From the NCBI GenBank assembly GCA_050330055.1, contig JBHJOF010000115.1, positions 1 to 21,956 of the forward strand: a stretch of 21,956 nucleotides of DNA. Reading direction: 5' to 3'. Positions 1 through 6,751 of this stretch are shown piece by piece (positions within the stretch are counted from its first letter, which is position 1; every line of letters begins with the position of its first letter). A program made the position numbers and the translations under genes. The stretch is from JBHJOF01 sp050330055. Its GTDB lineage: Bacteria > Pseudomonadota > Alphaproteobacteria > Kiloniellales > JAKSDN01. The notes beneath the pieces are model-generated. The model was given only the letters and a program-made list of their open reading frames with translations, made no database searches and was not told the DNA's origin.

Positions 1-1202
1 GAGCCGTTCGGCCCGATGAGGCCGACGATCTCTCCCGGTCGCAGGGACAGGCTCACTCCATCGACCGCGCGCAGCCCACCGAACGTCTTGGTAACGCCCT
101 TGACCTGCAGCATACCTGCCGGCTCGACGCGCCGCACGGTGCTACGCGCCGGCGCCTCTGGCGACGGGCTGTTGAACCATCGTCGCCAGCCCCCGGCGAG
201 CTCCTCGATCTCCCGGTAGCCGAAGAGGCCGTCCCGACGCCAGAACAGCACCGCGAGTATCACGACGCTGAGGCCGATATCCGTGAGACCGAATACGGTA
301 GGCGCGCCGAAGTAGGCCACGTTGACGTGATCCTCGGCGCGGCGCAGGCCCTCGATCAGCAAGGTCACCAGGATCGCTCCGACGATCGCGCCGGAGACGC
401 TCGCCATGCCGCCGATGATCAGCATGACGAGGAGGGCGAAGGTGATCTGGAAGTAAAACTCCCTGGGCGAGTAGACGCCGAGATAATGGGCGAGCAATAC
501 CCCGGCGACGGCGGCGACGGCGCCGCTTACGGTCCAGGCAAGCAGGCGACGCGCCCGGGCATCGATGCCTATCGCGCGTGCCGCGGTCTCGTCCTCCCGC
601 GCGGCGCGTAGCTCGAGGCCGAAGAGCGAATCGCGGAAGTAGCGCGCGAGCAGGATGACGACCACGGCGAAGGCGAGCGCGACGGGGATATCGATCACCC
701 GGGGCACGCCGATCAGCGCCTGGCTGCCGCGCGTGAAGTCGCGGGCGCCGACGAGCACACCGTAAACGATGATGAGGAGGCCGAGCGTCGCGATGGCGGC
801 CGAGGCTCCGCCCAGTCTGGAGATCGGAATGCCGACGAGGAAGGCGACGAGGGTGACGATCGCGACGGCGATCAGCGCTGCGCCGGGAAAGCCGAGCTCG
901 ACATGCGCAAGCCAGGCAGGGAGAGCGGGCAGGAAGATGCCCTTCTGGGCGACCGGGATGGTGAGCAGGCCCGTGATGTGCGCCGCAAGACCCATGAAGG
1001 CGGCGTGCCCGAAGCTCAGGATTCCCGAGTTGCCGGTGAAGATGCTGACGGCGAGCACCGCGACCGTCAGGATCAGGTAGTGGGTCACCGTTCCCTGCAG
1101 GGCAAGTCCGAGGCTCTGCCAGACGAACAGGGAAACGGCGGCAATGGGCAGGATGAGCAGCAGGGAGCCGATGATTGCACCGGGCGGCAGAATACGTGCC
1201 AC
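1..1202 (-). CDS. Branched-chain amino acid-type ABC transporter, fused LivM permease - LivG ATPase (partial, C-terminus beyond window)
   Basis: Reading the minus strand from GTG at 1202 gives one uninterrupted frame to the window edge (about 400 codons). Residues 1 to about 335 are a hydrophobic LivM-type inner-membrane permease, including GNSGILSFGHAAFMG near residue 55 and the cytoplasmic loop with R-A-x-R-E-D-E-T-A-A-R-A-I-G typical of this family. A short linker then leads in frame, with no stop, into an ATPase N-terminus (MLQVKGVTKTFGG from residue 364) that reaches GLIGPNGS, the start of Walker A, at the edge. The family imports branched-chain amino acids, amides or related nitrogen compounds. 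Permease-ATPase fusions of this pair are known. The start is uncertain: a GTG about 50 bases upstream is also in frame. The gene is divergent from the RpiR-ligase-amidohydrolase operon and probably supplies its substrate. Confidence 0.85.
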   Translation of the reverse strand, partial: MARILPPGAIIGSLLLILPIAAVSLFVWQSLGLALQGTVTHYLILTVAVLAVSIFTGNSGILSFGHAAFMGLAAHITGLLTIPVAQKGIFLPALPAWLAHVELGFPGAALIAVAIVTLVAFLVGIPISRLGGASAAIATLGLLIIVYGVLVGARDFTRGSQALIGVPRVIDIPVALAFAVVVILLARYFRDSLFGLELRAAREDETAARAIGIDARARRLLAWTVSGAVAAVAGVLLAHYLGVYSPREFYFQITFALLVMLIIGGMASVSGAIVGAILVTLLIEGLRRAEDHVNVAYFGAPTVFGLTDIGLSVVILAVLFWRRDGLFGYREIEELAGGWRRWFNSPSPEAPARSTVRRVEPAGMLQVKGVTKTFGGLRAVDGVSLSLRPGEIVGLIGPNG

Positions 1203-1290
1203 CCCCCCACCGGATGACGACGGCCTGTCCGGCCGGTGCGATCCTTGCCCCACTGTGCCACTCAACCCTTGCGTTGGACGCCTAGTCAAA

Positions 1291-1319
1291 ACCATAGGAA
1301 TGGCCCTTTGCGGGGTCAA
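1291..1319 (-). promoter_or_regulatory. Putative sigma70-type promoter of the Liv transporter gene
   Basis: On the minus strand, TTGACC (1319-1314) and TATGGT (1296-1291) are separated by 17 bases, a good -35/-10 arrangement. Transcription would begin near 1284 and leave a leader of about 80 bases before GTG 1202. It lies directly beside the TTACA-type repeats upstream of the regulator gene, so the RpiR protein could control both directions. Assigned from sequence only. Confidence 0.4.
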
Positions 1320-1327
1320 GCAAGATA

Positions 1328-1371
1328 TTACAGAATTGACTATACGGGAGCGTTCTGTAACGCTTGTTACA
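1328..1371. promoter_or_regulatory. Cluster of TGTAA/TTACA inverted repeats, probable RpiR operators
   Basis: Two interlocking inverted repeats are visible. TTACAGAA (1328-1335) pairs exactly with TTCTGTAA (1353-1360). TGTAAC (1356-1361) pairs exactly with GTTACA (1366-1371) across a 4-base gap. The last base of the second repeat is the A of the regulator's ATG. A TTGACT (1336-1341) sits between the first pair. The layout suggests autoregulation, with the bound regulator covering the -10/start region. That the regulator next door is the binder is inference. Confidence 0.55.
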
Positions 1372-2282
1372 TGCCCTCCACGAACCTCGCGAACGACCGG
1401 CTGACCCTCGGCGAGCTGATTCTTCAGAGATCGGCCGAGCTCACGCCATCGGAGCGGAAGGTCGCGCGTACCCTGTTCGCCACCAACCTCATGGCAGGCT
1501 TTGACACGGTGGCGGAGCTCGCCGAGCGCACACAGGTCAGCGGCCCGACGGTGATCCGCTTCGTGACCAAGCTGGGCTTCTCCGGCTATCCCGAGTTTCA
1601 GCGTGCCTTGCGGCGCGACCTTGCCGCGCGCATCGATTCGCCGCTCGCGATGTACCGCCGCCGCGAGGGAGAGAGCGGTCCCGGGGACCTGGTGGAGCGG
1701 GCACGCGAGACCTTCGCGCGGGGCATCGACGCCACCTTCCTCTCCCTCGCGAGGGCCGATCTCGATGCCGTCGTCGCCTTGCTTGCCGACAAGCGACGCC
1801 CGGTCTGGACGACGGGCGGCCGCTTCTCCCACGCCTCTGCAGAGCTCTTGCATGCCCACCTCTATCAGCTGCGCCCCCACTGCCACGTCATCGGCTTCGA
1901 CGGTGGCGGCCGTGACGACGCCCTGCTCGACCTTGGACGGCGTGACGTCCTGGTGGTGTTCGACGTGCGCCGCTACCAGAAGGACACGGTCCTCTTCGCC
2001 CAAAAGGCGGCCGAGCGCGGCGTCACGATCGTGCTCGTCACTGATCCTTGGCTTTCGCCGATAGCGGATGTCGCTCGGCACGTGCTCACGGTCAGCGTCG
2101 AGGCGCCGTCGCCTTACGATTCGATGGTCCCTACCGTCGCTCTCGTCGAGACCCTGGTCGCCGCACTGATTGCGCGCATGGGCCCGTCCACGCAGCGTCG
2201 GATCGAAGAGCTGGAGCGGCTCCGCATCGGATTCACGTGGGGCGAATCGTATAGGAGCGGAGGGGGAGCGTCCGGGTCATGA
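1371..2282 (+). CDS. RpiR/MurR-family transcriptional regulator (HTH + SIS domain)
   Basis: The 303-residue product has the RpiR layout. An N-terminal helix-turn-helix domain (about 11-85) contains LTPSERKVA, DTVAELAERTQVSGPTVIRF and KLGFSGYPEFQRALR. A SIS domain (about 125-265) follows, which in this family binds phosphosugars or other small ligands. The open frame continues 45 codons upstream, but that sequence is not RpiR-like, so ATG 1371 is chosen. No ribosome binding site precedes it, and an inverted repeat overlaps the start codon, so translation may be leaderless. The stop overlaps the next ATG (ATGA, 2279-2282), so the regulator is translationally coupled to the ligase and amidohydrolase genes. 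It probably controls them and the divergent transporter. SIS regulators next to amine or amino-acid genes do not always sense sugars, so the ligand cannot be named. Confidence 0.88.
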   Translation: MPSTNLANDRLTLGELILQRSAELTPSERKVARTLFATNLMAGFDTVAELAERTQVSGPTVIRFVTKLGFSGYPEFQRALRRDLAARIDSPLAMYRRREGESGPGDLVERARETFARGIDATFLSLARADLDAVVALLADKRRPVWTTGGRFSHASAELLHAHLYQLRPHCHVIGFDGGGRDDALLDLGRRDVLVVFDVRRYQKDTVLFAQKAAERGVTIVLVTDPWLSPIADVARHVLTVSVEAPSPYDSMVPTVALVETLVAALIARMGPSTQRRIEELERLRIGFTWGESYRSGGGASGS

Positions 2283-3592
2283 GCGAAGGCGATGTGATCT
2301 ATCTGGTGTGGAACGATCTAGTCGGCGTGAGCCGTACCCGCGGCGTTCCGCGCGACCAGTACGAGCAGCGCAAGGTCCATGGGCTGGGCTGGGCCATGGC
2401 TGGCCAGTCACTGACGCCGTTCGAGGAGATCGCACCCAATCCCTGGGGCCCGCTGAGCGAGGTGCGCCAGACCCCGGATCCCGAGACGGAAGTCACGATC
2501 GAGGGCAGCGAAGGCTGGCCCGCCTTGCACTTCGTGCTGTGCGATTCGCTCGAGGCCGACGGCAGCCCATGGGAATGCTGCACGCGCAGCTTCATGAAGG
2601 CGGCGCTTACCGATCTCGAGGCGGAGACCGGCCTCACGCTGCATACCGCCTACGAGAACGAATTCCTGGTGGCGGGCGGTGACCGCCCGTGGTCGCCGCC
2701 ATTCTCGCTGGCGTCTATCCGCCAACTTGGCCCTTTCGTCGAACGGCTGGTCGCGACGCTGCGTGCTGCTGATGTCGGGCTCGAAACCGTCGAGCCGGAG
2801 TACGGCGTCAGCCAGTACGAGGTGAGCTGCGGTCCGGCGCCGGGCATTGCCGGCGCGGACCGCGTAATCGTGACCCGTGAGGTCCTGCGCGAGGTCGCCC
2901 GCCGGTCGGGTCTGCATGCGAGCCTGACGCCCAAGCCCGCGCCGCACGCCGTGGGTAATGGTTGCCATCTGCATCTGAGCCTGTGGGATGCCGACGGCCG
3001 TGCCGCCGCTTACGATCCGGAGGGACCCGGCGAGCTGAGCGAGGTCGCGGGCCAGTTCATCGCAGGCGTCGTCCGTCACCTGCCGGCGCTGACGGCGCTG
3101 ACCGCCCCCAGCCCGGTCTCCTATCTACGGCTGGGGCCGCATCACTGGAGCTGCGGCTATACGGCCGTGGGTGTTCAGAACCGCGAGGCCGCGATCCGCA
3201 TCTGTCCCTCGCCGCAGCGCGACCCGCGACATCGCGGTGCCGCGTTCAACATCGAGTATCGCCCGACCGACGCCACGGCGAGCCCCTATCTCGCTACCGG
3301 TGCCATCGTGCGTGCAGGGCTGGAGGGCATCCGCGCCAAGCTGCCGCTGCCGCCCTTGCTCGACCGGGATCCGGCCGACATGGCGCCCGATGAGCGCAGC
3401 CGGATGGGCATCGAGCCTCTGCCTGCCACCCTTGATGCAGCGCTCGATGCCTATGAGGCGGACGAGATCGCGAAGGGCTGGTTCACGCCGACCATGGTCG
3501 AGGCCTATATCTCACTCAAGCGGCACGAAAGCAGCATGTTTGCCAAGACGAGCCCGGATGAGATGTGCGAGAGGTACCGCCTTGCCTACTGA
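2279..3592 (+). CDS. Glutamine synthetase-fold ligase (FluG/gamma-glutamyl-amide ligase type)
   Basis: The 437-residue protein carries the glutamine synthetase fold. The metal and ATP residues look complete: E126/E128 in YENEF, E174 and E181 in EPEYGVSQYE, NGCHLHLSLW with H230/H232, R284 in SYLRLGP, and the NREAAIRI and NIEYRPTDATASPYL blocks near 301-338. The segment after R284 reads GPHHWSCGY where true glutamine synthetases have the Glu flap (P-x-x-E-A-P) that closes over ammonia. This fits ligases that join glutamate, or another acid, to an organic amine. It is coupled by ATGA to the regulator and overlaps the amidohydrolase by 11 bases. Ligase plus amidohydrolase is the composition of fungal FluG. 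The amine substrate is unknown, and housekeeping ammonia assimilation is unlikely. Confidence 0.87.
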   Translation: MSEGDVIYLVWNDLVGVSRTRGVPRDQYEQRKVHGLGWAMAGQSLTPFEEIAPNPWGPLSEVRQTPDPETEVTIEGSEGWPALHFVLCDSLEADGSPWECCTRSFMKAALTDLEAETGLTLHTAYENEFLVAGGDRPWSPPFSLASIRQLGPFVERLVATLRAADVGLETVEPEYGVSQYEVSCGPAPGIAGADRVIVTREVLREVARRSGLHASLTPKPAPHAVGNGCHLHLSLWDADGRAAAYDPEGPGELSEVAGQFIAGVVRHLPALTALTAPSPVSYLRLGPHHWSCGYTAVGVQNREAAIRICPSPQRDPRHRGAAFNIEYRPTDATASPYLATGAIVRAGLEGIRAKLPLPPLLDRDPADMAPDERSRMGIEPLPATLDAALDAYEADEIAKGWFTPTMVEAYISLKRHESSMFAKTSPDEMCERYRLAY

Positions 3593-4718
3593 GGCCGCCG
3601 TCGACGCTAGCCTGATCGACCACCACTGCCACGGCGTCGTTCCGGGCGACCTCGATCTCGGCGACTTCGAGGCGTTGATGAGCGAGAGCTATCGTACGGC
3701 GCCCCCGGGTACGACGCAATTCGACAAGCCACTCGGTCTTGCCATGCGGCGCTGGTGTGCGCCGATGCTCGATCTGGAGCCCTTCGCGTCCGGCGAAGCC
3801 TACGTCGAGCGCCGGCAGGCGCTGGGCGCCGAGGAAGTCAATCGACGGCTCCTCGGTGCCTGCGGTCTGGAGCGGCTGCTGGTCGACAGCGGCCACAGGA
3901 GCGAGTCCATCGCCACCCCCGCAACGATGGCCGAGCTTGCCGGGCGTCCGGCTGACGAGGTGGTGCGTATCGAGGCAGTCGCCGAGGAGGTTGCCTGCAC
4001 GGGGGTCTCGGCCGCGGCGTTTCCGCAAGCGCTCGCTGATGAGCTCGACAGGCGGTCCCGCACCGCAGTCGGCCTCAAGACGATCGTCGCCTATCGCACT
4101 ACCTTCGCCATTGACCAGACACCGCCGAACAGCGTCGAGCTAGCGCATGGTGTAGACCGCTGGTTCGCAGAAAGCGAGAGGGCAGGCAAGGTGAGGCTCG
4201 CCGAGGTCGACGTGGTGAGGAGCTGCCTGTGGGTTGGTGCCGAACTTTGTCGTGACCGCTCGCTGCCGCTGCAGGTGCATGTGGGCTTTGGCGATCCTGA
4301 CATCTACATGCACGCCTGTGACCCAACGCATTTCACCGACTTCCTGCGCGCGATGGAAGCATGGGAAGTGCCCTGCATGCTGCTGCACAACTATCCCTTC
4401 CAGCGCGAGGCTGCCTGGCTGGCCGAGGTGTTCCAGAACGTCTATTACGACGTCGGCGTCATCCTGAACTTCGCTGGCCCCACAGCTGCCGACATCCTGG
4501 GCGAGGCTCTGGAGATGGGCCCCTTCTTCAAGCAGCTCTACAGCTCCGACGCTTTTGGCCTCGCCGAACTCTACTATCTCGGCCAGCTCCAGTTCCGCCG
4601 CGCCCTCAAGCACCATCTCGACCGGTGGATCGCCGATGGTCAATGCAATGGCGCAGAGGCCGACCGTATTGTCGCCATGCTCGCCTCGAGCAATGCGCGG
4701 CGCGTCTATCACCTTTAG
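3582..4718 (+). CDS. TIM-barrel amidohydrolase (FluG N-terminal-domain type)
   Basis: The 378-residue protein is a metal-dependent amidohydrolase. Visible ligands are H15-x-H17 in IDHHCHG, K166 in GLKTIVAYRT (possible carbamylated or bridging Lys), H233 in LQVHVGFGD, H269 in MLLHNYPF, and D323 in YSSDAFG. The preferred start is TTG 3582, because GAGAGG (3569-3574) lies 7 bases upstream. The in-frame ATG 3558 has no such site, and the open frame further upstream is a shadow of the ligase gene. It overlaps the ligase stop by 11 bases, indicating translational coupling. It probably hydrolyses an amide, made by or related to the partner ligase. The C-terminus (NARRVYHL) looks natural for the family, although the stop codon abuts an insertion-sequence end. 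Confidence 0.85.
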   Translation: MPTEAAVDASLIDHHCHGVVPGDLDLGDFEALMSESYRTAPPGTTQFDKPLGLAMRRWCAPMLDLEPFASGEAYVERRQALGAEEVNRRLLGACGLERLLVDSGHRSESIATPATMAELAGRPADEVVRIEAVAEEVACTGVSAAAFPQALADELDRRSRTAVGLKTIVAYRTTFAIDQTPPNSVELAHGVDRWFAESERAGKVRLAEVDVVRSCLWVGAELCRDRSLPLQVHVGFGDPDIYMHACDPTHFTDFLRAMEAWEVPCMLLHNYPFQREAAWLAEVFQNVYYDVGVILNFAGPTAADILGEALEMGPFFKQLYSSDAFGLAELYYLGQLQFRRALKHHLDRWIADGQCNGAEADRIVAMLASSNARRVYHL

Positions 4719-4924
4719 CAGGCTGCTGAAAAGGTCCTGTTCAGGTGAGATTAAGGGTGATTCCCTTGCTGAGCGATTCGAGAGAGTTGCGGATGCGAGG
4801 GGAAGCTCGATCGAGCGGGCAGCTATACAGCTACGTGGACCTAGAGGCCCTGTCCCTACCGAAAAAGCCATCCGGAGGCGATTCTCTGCGGCTCGGAAGT
4901 CTGTGGCATGATCTCGATCGATGA
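4719..4924 (+). mobile_element. Truncated insertion sequence: terminal repeat plus transposase N-terminus (IS1182/IS5-like)
   Basis: CAGGCTGCTGAAAA (4719-4732) matches the familiar end of IS1182/IS5-type elements and begins at the base after the amidohydrolase stop. A frame from ATG 4793 begins MRGEARSSGQLYSYVDLEA, which resembles the M-R-G-x-x-x-x-S-G-x-L-F-S-Y-V-x-L-E start of these transposases. After about 20 codons the resemblance is lost. Another frame briefly offers VPTEKAIRRR, so a frameshift is possible. The first frame stops at 4924, and no DDE catalytic region or second terminal repeat is present. It is a dead 5' remnant. Family placement is by memory of the motif and is approximate. 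Confidence 0.6.
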
Positions 4925-4992
4925 TCGGGATGCTGAGAGCACTCTCCTTCACAACGCGAAACCGCAGATCGGCGAGTCTACGATAGCCCGCT

Positions 4993-5199
4993 TCACGGTG
5001 CCGCGAGTAGCAGCCAGATTTCACCGCCGTCACGGCTCACCAGCAGTTCGTTGTGCTGAGTCGAGGCTAAGAGGCGACTGCGGTTGTCAGGGTCAATCGC
5101 GAGATGCAGGAGGTAGCGATCGCCGAATTCATCGCTCAACGGCCGCCAATCCAACGACTCCTGGTCCGCGAGGAGCAGGCCGCTCCCGCGCACACTGGC
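4993..5199 (-). pseudogene. 3' fragment of a BNR-repeat (sialidase-like beta-propeller) protein gene
   Basis: On the minus strand a short frame bounded upstream by a stop (5202-5200) encodes about 68 residues ending at TGA 4995-4993. It contains YLLHLAIDPDNRSRLLAST, then LLVSRDGGEIWLLL. The first part is the D-P-x-x-x-x-x-L-x-A strand seen between propeller blades, and S-R-D-G-G-E-x-W is an Asp-box (BNR) motif. Only one blade and the C-terminus survive. With the adjacent insertion-sequence remnant, it suggests a gene truncated by rearrangement. The missing 5' part is not visible between 5200 and the LacI gene. It may not be expressed. Confidence 0.5.
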
Positions 5200-5333
5200 T
5201 TAAAAAGCGGGCATGGGACCGTATCTCGCTGCGGAGCTCCATGCCAACAGACGGAGATTTGCTCCATCCGACCCCGAGGCCAAGGCGCTAGTGGGCGTCT
5301 GCCCTACGTCCCGTCCAACTGCCGGACCCTCGG

Positions 5334-6452
5334 CTACTGCCTTGAGCCAAGCGATGGCGATAGCTGGACCGGTCCGGTGGTGCCGCGCACCACGAGCTCG
5401 ACGGGCAGCTCTTCCATCGCGGGCTCCTCGCCGAGCTTGAGCCAGCCGATCAGCTTGCTTGCAGCCAGATGGCCCATGCGCTTGGCCGGCACGCGAATGG
5501 TGGTGAGCTGCGGGTGGGTATATTGCGCCACCGGCAGGTCGTCGAAGCCGATGATCGAGATGTCCTGAGGCACGCGCAGCCCGGCCTCCAGGCATTCGGT
5601 CATTGCGCCGATCGCCTGAATGTCGTTGGCGCAAAACACGGCGGTAGGCGGCTCCTGGTCCCGCAGCATGCGGTGCATCGCGGCGCGCCCCTCGATGAAC
5701 TCGAAATCGCGCTCGAACACCAGGTTTGGATCGACCGCCAGGCCGAGCTCGGACAGGGCGTCCTCGTAGGCGCGCCGGCGCTCGCGCGCCCGGTCGTTGA
5801 CGCTGCTGCGACCGCAGACTAGGCCGATGCGGCGGTGGCCGAGGCCGGTCAAGTGTTTCATCGCGAGGCGGCCGGCCTCGTAGTTGTCGAAGGAGACACA
5901 GGGCCGCATGCCGCCGCCCATCAGCTTCCAAGTGACGATATAGGGCACGCCGTTGCGCTCTAGCAGCTGGTAGAGATCGTCCGGTCGCTCGCCACCGGTC
6001 AGAATCATGCCTTCGACGCGCCGCTCGATCAGCCGGCGGATCAACGCCTCCTCCTGCTCGGGTGAGAACTCCGACACGCCCAGCAGCACGGTGTAGCCGG
6101 CCCGCTGCGCAACCTGCTGGATCGCCTGGGTCGAGGAGGCGTAGATCGAGTTGGTGATGGTCGGGATGACAAGCCCCAGGGTCGATGAGCGATTCGAGGC
6201 GAGCGACATCGCCATGCCGTGCGAGACGTAGTGATTGCGCTTGATGACCTGCTCCACCGCCAGTCGGGTCTCTTCCGTCACTACGTCCGGCTGGTTCAAC
6301 ACGCGCGACACGGTGGCGATGGACACGCCGGCCTGATGAGCTATCTCGCGCATGGTCAAGCGACGTCGTGCCCCAACCTCGCGACCGGCCTTCGTCCCGC
6401 CGCGGCGCGGCGAGCCCGGCTCCGATGGCTTGCGGCGACCGCGCTCACTCAT
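5334..6452 (-). CDS. LacI-family transcriptional regulator
   Basis: The 372-residue protein has a LacI helix-turn-helix at about 32-55 (TMREIAHQAGVSIATVSRVL) followed by the hinge region (AMSLASNRSSTLGLVIP, about 80-97). A periplasmic-binding-protein-like effector domain extends to the C-terminus, with ICFDDLP-type IIGFDDLPVAQYTHPQLTTI and the family ending ELVVRGTTGP. The first 30 residues are a basic, low-complexity extension before the usual start of the domain, so a start nearer codon 34 (Met) cannot be excluded. The gene is divergent from the twelve-gene catabolic/transport run. LacI-type operators lie both in front of it and in front of the run, so it is probably a repressor of both that is released by an imported sugar-like or polyol-like ligand. 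Confidence 0.93.
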   Translation of the reverse strand: MSERGRRKPSEPGSPRRGGTKAGREVGARRRLTMREIAHQAGVSIATVSRVLNQPDVVTEETRLAVEQVIKRNHYVSHGMAMSLASNRSSTLGLVIPTITNSIYASSTQAIQQVAQRAGYTVLLGVSEFSPEQEEALIRRLIERRVEGMILTGGERPDDLYQLLERNGVPYIVTWKLMGGGMRPCVSFDNYEAGRLAMKHLTGLGHRRIGLVCGRSSVNDRARERRRAYEDALSELGLAVDPNLVFERDFEFIEGRAAMHRMLRDQEPPTAVFCANDIQAIGAMTECLEAGLRVPQDISIIGFDDLPVAQYTHPQLTTIRVPAKRMGHLAASKLIGWLKLGEEPAMEELPVELVVRGTTGPVQLSPSLGSRQ

Positions 6453-6504
6453 CTCTGCTGCTGTCCTGTTTCATCCGATGCTTGTAGCATTAAACTATGG
6501 AAGC

Positions 6505-6518
6505 CGAAAACGCTTACA
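6505..6518. promoter_or_regulatory. LacI-type operator upstream of the LacI regulator gene
   Basis: CGAAAACGCTTACA fits the LacI-family consensus TGNAANCGNTTNCA at every fixed position except the first. It lies about 50 bases before the regulator's start codon, where it could mediate autoregulation. Its right half TTACA and central CG are shared with the stronger site at 6716-6729. Confidence 0.55.
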
Positions 6519-6643
6519 TTGCCTGTGGAGTGGCGCTGCACGTCGGCGCGAAGTCACCCTGAATAAACGAATGAATTATGTGTAATTATTGTAATTTTAT
6601 TGCCCGATATGGGCGCCGCATGGGGATATTCCGGTGCCTGCAT

Positions 6644-6671
6644 TTGACTCCTGCTCGGCTCCTACGATAAG
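6644..6671 (+). promoter_or_regulatory. Tentative promoter of the HisD-like/ABC operon
   Basis: TTGACT (6644-6649) and GATAAG (6666-6671) are separated by 16 bases. The -35 is good and the -10 is poor. Transcription would start near 6678, so the operator at 6716-6729 would lie about 40 bases downstream and could act as a road-block. An AT-rich stretch at 6560-6603 lies upstream. Apart from the two operators and this element, nothing else was identified in the 299-base gap. Confidence 0.28.
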
Positions 6672-6715
6672 CTTCCCATTCGCGCGGGTCCGTCGAATTG
6701 AAGTAAGAGCAGAAA

Positions 6716-6729
6716 TGTAAGCGGTTACA
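6716..6729. promoter_or_regulatory. LacI-type operator upstream of the operon
   Basis: TGTAAGCGGTTACA matches the LacI-family consensus TGNAANCGNTTNCA at all ten fixed positions. It is a near-perfect palindrome (TGTAA/TTACA arms around GCGG). It ends 22 bases before the ATG of the first gene, in the leader, where a bound repressor would block elongation or initiation. The regulator encoded divergently is the obvious candidate. Confidence 0.75.
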
Positions 6730-6751
6730 ACAGCGCAAACAGGGAACAGCA

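Noticed and set aside
3171..3581. Upstream extension of the amidohydrolase frame
   Set aside because: This is a shadow of the ligase gene. The family domain starts at IDHHCHG, and TTG 3582 has a good ribosome binding site.
4140..5033. Minus-strand open frame of 297 codons spanning the amidohydrolase 3' end and the scar
   Set aside because: Most of it is antisense to the amidohydrolase gene, and nothing in its translation resembles a protein family.
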